This document shows, one piece after another, positions 22,810-33,303 of a stretch of 64,000 nucleotides of DNA (positions within the stretch are counted from its first letter, which is position 1; each line of letters begins with the position of its first letter). A program made the translations under genes and the position numbers. Below the pieces are notes generated by a model. That model saw only the letters and a program-made list of their open reading frames with translations. It did not search any database and was not told the DNA's origin. The stretch comes from Echinometra lucunter (Eukaryota; Echinodermata; Echinoidea; Camarodonta; Echinometridae), in the NCBI GenBank assembly GCA_029962745.1, contig CM057160.1, positions 412,501 through 476,500 on the forward strand, read 5' to 3'.

Positions 22810-23965
22810 TTGAATCCCCATTGGAGATCCCCACTGAATATCACTTGGCAATAGGGAGCACGTGGAAAGTGAAACAATGGGTCCCCACTGACCCATAGAA
22901 TTTGACCCATTAAAAACCAATTGGTCCCCATTGCCAATTGGTTTTAATGGGGGCAATGGGGACCAGTCGCCAATCGGTTTCAATAGGGACTCATTGTTTC
23001 ACTTTCCGTATACTTCCAACTGGTAATCAATGTCCATAATTGAATTGGTATTTCCAACTGCATGGTCTTGCCGTGTAACTGCAACTGGTATTCAATGGGT
23101 ATTCAATGGGTCAATTGGTCCAATGGGGTCAGTTGGTCCAACTGAAACCAACTGAATTCCACAAAAATTTAAATCTGATTTCTTATATAGCATGATCAGT
23201 GTATTACACCAAAAATTTTGGTTTGTGAATCAATCTTTCTATTTTTATTTGAAATATGTAATGCAAAATCATGCATTTTTGTGAAATGTTTCATATATGT
23301 AGAATAAATATTCATTAAAAAGAAATGTCTGCATTTGTATTTCTACTTTAATTGTTGAATTTTCAAGAAAAAATAGCAAATATGCAAATGAGATAAAACC
23401 AGTCACGTGATCGCCACTGAAAACCAACTGGCTATTGGACCCAATTGGTCCCCATTGAAACCTTGGTCCAAATTGTTCCACATTGAAACCAATTAGTCCC
23501 AATTGTTCCAATTGAACCAATTATTGACAGTTGGTCCCAATTGGACCAGTTGAAACCAACTATAATAATAATAATAATAATAACTCTTATTTACCCAGTG
23601 TAGCCACTTCAGCTATAAGCTGATCTTCCAGCGGGCATAACATGTTATTATTACTCTTCTCCATTCTTATATGCCGAGCGCCTGGCTAGAAGACAGAAGG
23701 TCCCATTTTTGTAAGTCTTTGGTATGACTCGGCCGGAGATCGAACCCACGACCTCCCGTTTATGTTGAGCCACCATGTCCCATTTAAATCCCATTGGACC
23801 AATTGGGACCGACTGACCCCATGACTGGTAGGAATAGGACGTCAACAGAAATCAAATTTTTGACCAACTGAAAACTACTACGACCCATTGTTAACAACTG
23901 AAACCAATTGAACACCAATTGAAATTCAGTGGGTGTGCAATTGGTTTCAATTGGTTTTTCGTCTA
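22810..23965. repeat. Region built from CCAATTGG / CCATTGAAACC words
   Basis: Variants of ccaattggt, ccattg, gaaaccaattgg and their reverse complements recur dozens of times in both orientations, densely at 22815-23160 and 23410-23960. Between them is about 250 bp of ordinary AT-rich sequence and an inserted SINE. The self-complementary CAATTG core gives many potential hairpins. It looks like one repetitive element of about 1 kb with quasi-palindromic ends, interrupted by the SINE. Confidence 0.6.
23561..23770 (-). mobile_element. tRNA-derived SINE with (ATT)n tail
   Basis: Read on the minus strand, a GTGGCTCAACATAAACGGGA head leads to the B box GGTTCGATCTCC, then an unrelated body, ending in (TTA/ATT)n at 23561-23582. 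It sits inside the CCAATTGG repeat, so it inserted later. Confidence 0.65.
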
Positions 23966-23984
23966 TAGGGTTAGCATGATATGC

Positions 23985-24330
23985 CCAACAAACTGCAGTT
24001 GTATTTTTATTATGATGTTACGGAGCGATCTACTGACACATGCTTTATCGAGTACTTCTTCATTTCATATTCTGTCAGTCCAAGATATCCTAAGGATTCT
24101 TCTTAGGAACCACATTTCTGTTGCTTGAATTCTGCTATCCAAAGATTTATTCAATGTCCTCTCAAGGCCATACAAAAGGACAGACCATACTACGGTTTGT
24201 CCTTTTGTCCCTGAAATGCTATGTATTACATAGCATTACAGAACTTTAATTTCAGTGCTCATCTTCAGGTTTCTATTTACAAGCACATTTCGCACCTTGG
24301 TGAATGACTCCTTTGCAAGTGCAATTCGTT
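23985..24330 (-). pseudogene. Fragment of an RTE-like LINE polymerase C-terminus
   Basis: The minus strand reads KSLDSRIQATEMWFLRRILR, then ISWTDRI, a stop, NEEVL, and further on IQLQFVGHIM. This is the 'EMWxxRRxLRIxWTDxxxNEEVL ... GHIxR' tail of RTE-type non-LTR elements and related sequences. It contains at least one in-frame stop and no upstream reverse-transcriptase core. Confidence 0.65.
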
Positions 24331-24890
24331 TAGAAATATGGTAAGTGGAATTATTCCAGGATTTGAATTTCTAGCGGAGCAAAGAAACAGGTGAAGAGTT
24401 TGCGTAAAGTGAATACAAAATTTGGTTACAGGAAATGCTAGAAATATTCAGCTACGGAATATCTACTCAAAGTTGACGTCAAGAGAAGATAGAATGACAC
24501 AATATATGCTAAGTATTCAGCCATGAAATCCATGAAAGCCATGAAATTCAAAATTGAGGAGTGTGCACTTGAGGTTGCCCCCTAACAGCTCTCTGCGAAT
24601 TGCTGATTTTTACCTTGTTTTATATGTTCTGCACTTTTTGATAATGCACCAGTAGCTATATTAAAACTTCAAGCACCTTGTGGACAAATTGTGGTGAGTT
24701 TTTTGCTGGGATTTAAGGAACATTTGAAAGTTAAAAATGTTGGTCCTGGATGTACTTCATGTGTATGGACACCATACTAGCTTTACTGCATGCAATCAGT
24801 ACCAAGTGCATACACAGGAGATGAATGGCAGATGGTCCATTCATCTATTGATAGTACTCTTTTCAGTGACATAAAGCCAGTTGTTACATA
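24331..24890. other. Probable 5' part of the LINE, non-coding
   Basis: No ORF1 or conserved frame was found. This may be the 5' UTR of the following LINE, but the element's 5' boundary could not be fixed. Confidence 0.35.
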
Positions 24891-27788
24891 ATGGCCTTGA
24901 TCTGGTTCACTGGCCTATTTCTACTAACTCTATTATTGTGTACACCACCTAATCATCATGAATGGAATGAATGTGGTTATAGTTGTCTTCTTTCCCCTAT
25001 ACACCTTATGTGTGGTAAACAGTCATCAGTGATATGGAGTATAAAAACACTGAAATATTTGGGTAGACATATTCAGTACTACTCAAACTCCACAGCTACT
25101 TTTCAAATATCTCTCATCGTTTATGGAGATATAGAACCCAACCCAAGACCCCACCTCCGCAACAGTAATAGCGATCGACGATGGCACCCAGGACCCCACC
25201 CCTGGAACAGCAGCGAGGATGAAGAGCAAACTGCTGGAGCCCTCCGATTGAGACAACGTTCCTACTGCTCGGATTTCAGTTACCATGGTTACCATCCATC
25301 TTTACTCTGTGCGTCGCAATTCTTCGCGCTCAACTACGATGTTTGGAAACGCGTCCATGAGCTTGGAATATCACGAAAGCGCAAGACACATCGCGGAACA
25401 AAGGGAAGAGGAAGGTTGAATAATAGACATCTACAAACAGAACCAGAGTTTTTGATCACAGACACAAACTTGCAAACCATTCCATCTCTGATAAGAGAAC
25501 GGAAAGTAATCCATAGAAGGAAAAGATATATTAGTCGAACAAATTTAAAATCAGTTGTCTTGTCAAAAACTAATAATTATGATATACCCCGTATTATTTT
25601 GAGTAATGTTCGCTCAATCAGTAATAAGATAGATGAAATAGAGGCTGTTGCTAATGACAAGCATGTAGATTTAATTGCATTAACAGAAATATGGACTGAT
25701 GAAAATACTCCACCTTATTCATTATCTATGAATGGTTTTACTCTATTCTCAAAACCTAGAATTGGAAGAAGAGGTGGAGGAGTGGCATTGTATGTTAACA
25801 ATTGTTATAATCCATGTATTTTTCCGGTCATTGTACCTGACGAAATTGAGGCAGTATGGGTCATCATGAGACCAAAATTACTACCACGTGAAATTTCATG
25901 TATTGTTATTTGTGTTTTATATTTCCCGCCACGCAGTCAATTTCAAACTGAATGCATTGGTCACATTACCTCATCAATTGACAATGTACTCATGCAACAC
26001 CCTGATGCTGGTATATTTATAGTAGGTGACATGAATGACCTTAATGTTCAAAGTATTCTCAATATTGATTACTTTGATCAGGTTGTGAATGTACCAACTA
26101 GGGAGAATAATACCTTAGATAAAATTATTACAAATTGTGGTAAATTTTACGCACCAGTTTCTGTAATGTCACCCTTTGGTAGAAGTGATCATAACTGTGT
26201 ATTGTTAAACCCACTCCCATCTATATCACGACATAAAAGGAATGTTAAGAAAAGAGTCATACGTCCTATTCCTGATAGTGGTTTGCGATTATTTGGTCAG
26301 TGGATCACTCAGAATCCATGGAATGAAATGTCACAACTATTAGATCCTTCTGAAAAATGTTCATTATTTCTTGATGCTGTATTGCCAAAGTTGAATCAGT
26401 ACTTACCTACCAAAGAAGTTGAACTCAATAGCAATGATAAGGAATGGATGACTCCACAGTTAAAAGCCATGTTCATTAAAAGAGAAAAGGCTTTTCAATG
26501 CAAAGATAAACTGCTCTGGCGACGTTTGCGGAATAAGGTTTATCGGATGATAATGTACAATAAAAATCGTTATTACAATACTCGTGTATCACATCTTAAA
26601 ACAACAAACCCAGGGGGTTGGTATAGACAGATTAAATTCATAACTAAACAAAAATTAGACTCACCAATCATAAAGGTACGAGGTATTGCAGATAATGATC
26701 CAAAATGTTGTGTGAAGACGGCTGATGCTATTAATATGCAGTTCATTTCAGCAACAACAGACCTGCAACCTTTGGATAGGAGCAAGTTGCCTGCATACTT
26801 ACCTTCATCCACTGTATGTCCAGAGGTCCAACCTTATGAGGTTTATAACATGCTTAAAAAAGTAAAAACTAGCAAGGCAGGACTGAAGGAAGATTTACCA
26901 CCTCGTATTATTCGCGAATTTGCGTACGAATTATGCCAACCTCTAGCAGATATACTAAATGCATCTTTTCATCAGGGTAGAGTTCCATTACAGTGGAAGA
27001 AAAGTCAAGTTGTTCCCATCCCGAAATCTCAACCACCAACGATAGAACAACTTCGACCCATAGCGTTAACAAGTCACCTCGCTAAAATAGCAGAATCGTT
27101 TATTGCCAAGTGGCTTCTGGAAGACATCTCGAAGTTTATTGATTCTCATCAGTATGGCAACAGACCTGGGTTATCAACATCTCATTATCTCATTAGACTT
27201 TTACATAACATCTTTGAAAATTGTGATAAACCAAAATCTATGTCAACTATTGTTTGTACAGATTTCTCTAAAACGTTTGATCGCTTAGATCACAATATTT
27301 TGATTAACAAATTGATTGATCTCAATGTCAGATCATTCGTAATTAACTGGATAATAAGTTTTCTTGAACAACGACCACAATGTGTAAAATATCAAAATGT
27401 ACTTTCTGAATATGTACCTACGCATGCAGGCGTTCCGCAAGGGACGAAGTTAGGCCCCATTTTATTTTTAGTTATGTTTAATGATGCATGTCAGGATCAA
27501 TCATTGTCTTATTTCAAATATGTCGATGATCTTACTATACTTGAAGATCGAACACTACCAAAGCAATCAATATTACAAGATGTATTAGATCAGTTATTGG
27601 AATGGACAGAAAGTAACAACATGAAACTAAATCCTCAAAAATGTACTGCTATGAGGGTAACATTTATGAAAAACCCACCTACCCCAGATATATTGAATAT
27701 TGGAGATACGTTATTGTGTTATGAGACTGTAAAAATTCTTGGAGTATATATTAAAAAAAAATTTGAAATGGGATACCCATATAAATGA
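24891..27788 (+). CDS. LINE polyprotein: endonuclease and reverse transcriptase
   Basis: A 965-residue frame of a jockey-superfamily non-LTR retrotransposon. Residues 1-20 are a hydrophobic leader. Residues 79-87 read GDIEPNPRP, matching the 2A consensus D(V/I)ExNPGP except Arg for the penultimate Gly. An apurinic-type endonuclease occupies about 232-440: N239 (SNVRS), E266 (TEIW), D380/N382 (GDMN) and S432-D433-H434. The reverse transcriptase spans about 640-945, with motif A D791 (CTDFSKTFD), motif B GVPQGTKLGP (847-856) and motif C YVDD (877-880). All catalytic residues are present and there is no internal stop, so the copy is young. The frame is lost at a nine-A run (27753-27761); the true frame continues in +1 (see next entry). 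The nucleic-acid-binding ORF1 is not seen upstream. Confidence 0.9.
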   Translation: MALIWFTGLFLLTLLLCTPPNHHEWNECGYSCLLSPIHLMCGKQSSVIWSIKTLKYLGRHIQYYSNSTATFQISLIVYGDIEPNPRPHLRNSNSDRRWHPGPHPWNSSEDEEQTAGALRLRQRSYCSDFSYHGYHPSLLCASQFFALNYDVWKRVHELGISRKRKTHRGTKGRGRLNNRHLQTEPEFLITDTNLQTIPSLIRERKVIHRRKRYISRTNLKSVVLSKTNNYDIPRIILSNVRSISNKIDEIEAVANDKHVDLIALTEIWTDENTPPYSLSMNGFTLFSKPRIGRRGGGVALYVNNCYNPCIFPVIVPDEIEAVWVIMRPKLLPREISCIVICVLYFPPRSQFQTECIGHITSSIDNVLMQHPDAGIFIVGDMNDLNVQSILNIDYFDQVVNVPTRENNTLDKIITNCGKFYAPVSVMSPFGRSDHNCVLLNPLPSISRHKRNVKKRVIRPIPDSGLRLFGQWITQNPWNEMSQLLDPSEKCSLFLDAVLPKLNQYLPTKEVELNSNDKEWMTPQLKAMFIKREKAFQCKDKLLWRRLRNKVYRMIMYNKNRYYNTRVSHLKTTNPGGWYRQIKFITKQKLDSPIIKVRGIADNDPKCCVKTADAINMQFISATTDLQPLDRSKLPAYLPSSTVCPEVQPYEVYNMLKKVKTSKAGLKEDLPPRIIREFAYELCQPLADILNASFHQGRVPLQWKKSQVVPIPKSQPPTIEQLRPIALTSHLAKIAESFIAKWLLEDISKFIDSHQYGNRPGLSTSHYLIRLLHNIFENCDKPKSMSTIVCTDFSKTFDRLDHNILINKLIDLNVRSFVINWIISFLEQRPQCVKYQNVLSEYVPTHAGVPQGTKLGPILFLVMFNDACQDQSLSYFKYVDDLTILEDRTLPKQSILQDVLDQLLEWTESNNMKLNPQKCTAMRVTFMKNPPTPDILNIGDTLLCYETVKILGVYIKKKFEMGYPYK

Positions 27789-29661
27789 AGTTTTCAGGAA
27801 ATGTAGTCGGAAACTCTACATGTTTAGAATGGTCAAGCATTACAAATTACCTATTCCAGACTTAATTCAAATATATGTTGGGTACATACGTCCTGTTTTA
27901 GAGTATTGTGCACCTGTTTTTAATGGAGGCCTTACTGTAGAACAAAGTCAAAGTTTAGAAAGAATCCAAAAAAGAGTACCGTAAACTGGGGTGGCTTTGG
28001 ACAAATTTTAACTATTTATATCAATATCTTCATTATGAACAGAGGAATTCTATGGTTAATGTGGGGGTTGGCAAGTACAAATAAAGAGGACATCGTGTTA
28101 TATAGAATTCCCTGCAGTTTATTTTATTTCATGATTATTTTTTTGGTCAAAGTTTGTCCAAAGTGACCCCGGAGTTTGGGGTGACTTTGGACAACCATAA
28201 ATATCCCATTGCATAATCACCTGTACAGCTAATTGTCTAAAGTAAACCTCCTTATGGGGGAACTATGGACTACAATACAGTTTTTTTTAAATCTTAACAA
28301 CTCCAATTTGTTCAATTTTTTTTCAACAGCCACCAAATAATGACTTACAAGTACAACTTGTACATACTTTTTTTGTGGTGGTATTTTGGCTGCAAAATTT
28401 TGCTAGGGGCATTAACAGACACTTGGTTGCACACTTTTTTCAAGATTTTGTAATTGAATTTGATATTTTGAATTCTTATAAGCCTAAATATTCAAAATAG
28501 TAAATGAACAAATTTGAAAAATTGTAGTTAAGCAGGGCACTGTATGAATTTTCTGTGGACCTGTTACTTGCGATTAGCACGGTTAGTAGTTGACCACCTG
28601 GTTAGCTTTGGACTACAATACAGTTTTTTTTTAAATCTTAACAACTCCAATCTGTTCAATTTTTTTTCAACAGCCACCAAATAATAGACTTACAAGTACA
28701 AGTTGTACATGTGTATATGTTTGTGGTGGTATTTTAGCTACAAAATTTTGCTAACAATAAACATGTTAGAACTTTCATTTTAAAGGGGCATTAACAGACA
28801 CTTGGTTGCACACTTTTTTTCAAGATTTTGTAATTAAATTTGATATTTTGAATTCTTATATGCCTAAATATCCAAAATAGTAAATGAACACATTTGAAAA
28901 CGTGTAGTTAAACAGGGCACTGCATGAATAGTTACATAGCTGTCGAACATTTGGTACTCCTTTGATGTCCAAAGTCACCCCGTACGTGAAGCCAAATCAT
29001 GGGGTGAAATTGGACATGACCTATTTTCAGATTTGCAAGGGTGGTCAGGTATCAAGACTATACAGGTGGGTTCATGATCCCTTTATGTTCACTATCCAGC
29101 AAGTAGGCTTGAGCTTCCATTCTTCTGTATTTCTGGAGTACCAAAAGTTCAACGGCCATAAAAATCAAGCATTTTATGGACCCTGCAAAGAAAAGTACAA
29201 AAACAATGAAAGGCAATGAAATATACAAGAGCACAATAGTCATTCATAATATTCACACATTCCCCTAAAATAACATACAGAAAAAATACTGGAAATACCA
29301 CAAGGAAAAGAATGTAAAATGAAACAATACTTTTTTTCTGTTGTGTCCCAAGTCACCCCTATGTCCAAAGTCACCCCAGTTTACGGTATGTAAAATTATT
29401 TTGGGTAGGGGTTATATAGATTATGAAGATGCTCTCAAAAGATGCCAACTTGAACGATTGGAAGTAAGGCGAGAAAAAATATGTCTTGAATTTGCTGAAT
29501 CTCTAACAAAAAACCCACATTGTATAGGCTGGATTCCTGAACGAAAATATTCAGGTATGATTTTACGAAATATGCACAAGTTTAGCCAATATAAATGTGA
29601 GACCTCCCGTTTCAAGCAAAGTGCAATACCCTATTTCATTCACCTTCTTAATCATCAATGA
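27739..29661 (+). pseudogene. Frameshifted and interrupted C-terminal end of the same LINE
   Basis: After the A-run slip the polymerase continues in the +1 frame (KWDTHINEVFRK ... YVGYIRPVLEYCAP ... SLERIQKRV) up to 27978. A 1408-bp element interrupts the next codons. The frame resumes at 29389 with CKIILGRGYIDYEDAL and continues through REKICLEFAESLTKNP to a stop at 29659-29661. IQKR(V)CKIILG is the expected conserved junction in this family, so the two halves are one gene split by the insertion. The LINE ends near 29918 with a (GAATT)n-type tail after aaataaacc. Confidence 0.85.
27979..29386. mobile_element. TIR element inserted in the LINE, TA target
   Basis: The ends are perfect or near-perfect inverted repeats: ccgtaaactggggtggcttt at 27979 and aaagtcaccccagtttacgg ending at 29386. 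Each is flanked by TA, and removing the element plus one TA restores the LINE codons. Inside is a direct duplication of about 300 bp (28260-28550 and 28604-28930), plus further internal copies of the ggggtgactttggacaa end motif near 28156-28195, 28965-28980 and 29347-29375. No transposase frame is visible. TA target choice suggests Tc1/mariner mobilisation. Confidence 0.8.
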
Positions 29662-30324
29662 CCTTTATAATCCATTTTTTAATCTCAATATCAATTTTAT
29701 CTTGTATAGTTTTAAAATTGTATTTTTGTAACCAGGCCAGCTTTTTAACCTTTTAAACTTTGTAACTACTAAACTTTTTAAATGTTTGTAAACTGCTGAT
29801 TTGTTCTTTTTCCACATGTTCTACTTAATTTATTACTGTGAGCACATACATTTCAGCCTTCTGGCTGCTTTTTGCAAAAATAAACCATGAATTGAATTGA
29901 ATTGAAATGAATTGAACTTCATTTCATATCAATTTTAAGGATTCGCAATGTGAATGAATACATTCCCGCTGGCTACTCATATACATGTACCAAAACTGAT
30001 GAGGGCGCTGATATGCTTCAGCCAATGACGATGAATGCCGAGAGATATAACATAGACCAATATGATTTGCGATTTTTTTTTTTTTTTTTGTGTGTGTTCT
30101 CTCCTGGATACACATTATGTATGTTTGTTTGTTTGTTTTTTGCTTTGTTTCTTTGTTTGTTTGTTTTGGTGGGGTTTTTTTTGGGGGGGGGGAGGGGGTT
30201 CTGTCTTGCGTGATTCCTTTATAAGCTCCGCATCTCCAAGCAACCAACTTCTTCTATATCCAAGATTCTATGGCGGTAAACAGAGTTTGCACTTTTCTTT
30301 TCGGTTCCTAATGGGACGTTGAAG

Positions 30325-30450
30325 AAGTAGAAGAAGAAGGAGAAGAAGAAGAAGAAGAAGAAGAAGAAGAAGAAGAAGAAGAAGAAGAAGAAGAAGAAAA
30401 TGAAGAAGAAGAAGAAGAAGAAGAAGAAGAAGAAGAAGAAGAAGAAGAAT
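30325..30450. repeat. (GAA)n microsatellite
   Basis: About 125 bp of nearly pure gaa/aga trinucleotide, interrupted once by gaaaatgaa near 30397-30405. Confidence 0.95.
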
Positions 30451-31924
30451 TCAAGCTAACATGCGACGTCTGTTAACTGGGAGAATAAATTAATTATAGT
30501 ACAGTATTACGTGAATTAATATAATAAAACTGCAATAATGAAATATATAATGGATTTTGTTTCTGAAAACTATAAACAAAGACAAGAAACAACAAATATA
30601 TGATCCTAGAGTCAGTACACATCTCATACATTTAATTCATTATGCAAATTTACAACATATTCCCAGAAAAATACGAATACATAATCACGTATGAGTGAGA
30701 ATATTTCTTCAGCTTAACAATGCTTTAGAACGAGTAGATTTTCAATATAACTGACACAATATGAACATCAATTATTCATTACTTAAAATCAATGGATCAT
30801 TAAAAATGAACATTAACAGCAGTTCCACAGTGTATTTTTCACACACTTCACAGAGGTATATATTAAAGATTGGAGAAAAACGTACACCATACTTTGGACC
30901 CGTTTAATAACACCATACTGACACAAAGGATTTAAGCACATGAAGAGATTTATATCCAATTACACATAAACTACATGTACTACAAACTGAAAGGGTGGGA
31001 AATGTATTAAAACACATCAACATGGAAGATACTACAGTCAATTAAACATGTAGCAAAAAATGCTGTCTCTGTTGAAGTCTGTTTGTTTGTTTTTGTTTTT
31101 TTTTTCTTTTAAAAATTAAAATAAGGCATTTCCAACCGCTATTCACGGAAAGTTGTCATTTTTCATATCTACGGACCACAGATAAAGTGGTTGGAAGGAA
31201 ACGCTCCATAAATTTTTGACAGGAAAAAAAAAAAATCAAAAACATAAAATGGCCTTGACAACTCCACTGCTGGAATAAATGAAAAATATTTTTTTTTTTT
31301 TTATGAAAGCCAGAACATTAATAAGTTTTTCTATTAAAGCTTTTTAAGAATACATCAAAGCAAGGATTAACAGTTGGTTTTTATCTAAGTCACTTGGCCA
31401 CCAAGATAGACTGCAAGCCAAATTAATTTATTTTCATGTTGCCCTAACTAGACAGTTTAAGAGTGTTGCTTGTTTGTTACAAAATACAGGTACATGTACT
31501 GGCATTTCCAGAACAAAAGCAGAAAAGACACATCTGCAAAATTTTGACTAAATGACAGTCATTGTTTGTTAAAAGAGAGGAGACAAAATGGAGGACAAAG
31601 TATATGCTTTATTAGAATTTCAGGCACACACACACACAAAAGTTGAATAAAATTCTTGATGAATATGGAGCCCTGGGTCAAGTCATTGCTCATGCTTCCA
31701 GATTATATTTATAAATGTCAAAGAATCATATCACTGAAAAGTGCATTGTATTCACAGCATTTGATACCCACCTAACCCATTGGCCACTGAAACCTAGTGG
31801 CCGCTGTATGAAGTCTACGGGAATATAAGAATTCAGTAGTGGACAGGCAAATAATCTCTACAAGACCACTGAAACTCCTACAAAATATAACAATGAAAAT
31901 AAAATCCACTACCGTTTCATCAAA

Positions 31925-32010
31925 AGACTGCATTGCTGATCTCAAAGACTTCATTGCTGATCTCACAGACTTCATTACTGAACTCACAGACTACTTTGTT
32001 GATCTCACAT
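31925..32010. repeat. 21-bp tandem repeat, about four copies
   Basis: Units such as gacttcattgctgatctcaca repeat with a 21-bp period. Translated, they give a seven-residue repeat (DFIADLT-like) on the plus strand. No start, splice sites or conservation suggest a real gene. Confidence 0.7.
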
Positions 32011-33303
32011 ACTACATTGTGTTTCTGTAAACCAAGGATTACTGGACTGGTTGCAATCAAACACTGACAGGAAACCCACATTCATATAAAGAACCATTAT
32101 GCAAAGACATCTTGAAGGAGACAAGAAAAGTGGTCTTCAAAAGTAGGTTATTTGAAAACTGGCTCAAGGAAAAAAAAAAGGAAAAAAAAAGAGGTATTTT
32201 TAGGCAGGTGGTCTTTCCTAACAGTTGGTCCAAAACCAGAGCACGTTTCCCTGTACATATTTCCACAAACCAGGCAAACAGTCAGCATTTTGGAGCATTA
32301 CTGCAATAAACCTTGTATTTCTTTACAAGTAACTGTTACACCTAAAATTTCCAGACTGCATTTTTAATTCCAATGACTTTTATACAATCCAGATGCAATA
32401 AATAAACATTGAAATTACAAGTAAATAGTACTATTTATTCTGTAATCACTCCAAAGCCAAATAACATATATCGTAATTTCTGTAACTCATAGTCACTTCA
32501 CCTAACATCACAAAATAATATGAGACATGTACCTCCCTTTAAAAAAAATATATGGTTTTTACCAATATGGAAACACAAAACTTCCCAGTTAATAGTAGCA
32601 GAGTATTTATACAAACATCATTCAACATCATGAGAACAATAACACACCCTGTTCACATTATGGCAGATAATATGAAGCTATGCAGATATGACATCATTCT
32701 GTTCATGACACTACAATAGCATTACCTCTGTAAATGAATGACTCATCCTTACACTAATAATCATATACAGTTCTATTACTCTGATCATAAAATTTCAATT
32801 GACAAGAAATACAACAAAAATAAAATGATTACAATTTACATGTATTACATTATTCTTCTCCCTAATAAGAGGGTAAAATAAGATATTACAGATTTAGAAT
32901 ACAAGTGTATTTCTGCTCATATAAAAATATTAATATACTCTTGCTAGAAACCTCAGAGGAAGGAGATGTGGGAAGACAACATCTTTAACCACAGAAATTT
33001 TGTTCAAAATTTATTGTTTATCTCATTTCTCTGTTTTCATTCATTTATGTCATTACAAAAGTTGCATTAACCTTCAATTTCCAGAACATATTGGGACTTC
33101 ACAAAAATAAGAAAACTCCACAAAGGAATTGCAGTGAAAAAGGTTTGGAGAAGTATTATTCTGGGGAGTCCTAGCATTACAAACCAACATGTAAATGCCA
33201 ATTTGAATCATCATGAATTATTCCACATTTGCAGTAACAATCCAAAAGTCTTTCCAATCCTCCTTTTCCTTAAAAAAAAAAAAAGAACCAAGTACAATCA
33301 TCA

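Larger units (their letters stand above)
29919..33303. other. Gene-poor region downstream of PDXK
   Basis: Contains T/G homopolymer-rich sequence near 30072-30200 and a long (GAA)n tract at about 30325-30450. A 21-bp repeat occurs near 31925-32010. The minus-strand AATAAA (tttatt at 33010-33015) is a plausible PDXK poly(A) signal, about 290 nt beyond the most distal copy of its last exon. No other gene was recognised. Confidence 0.45.

Noticed and set aside
29924..30322. Cysteine/phenylalanine-rich frames
   Set aside because: Translation of T/G homopolymer-rich sequence; no start context, splice sites or domain.
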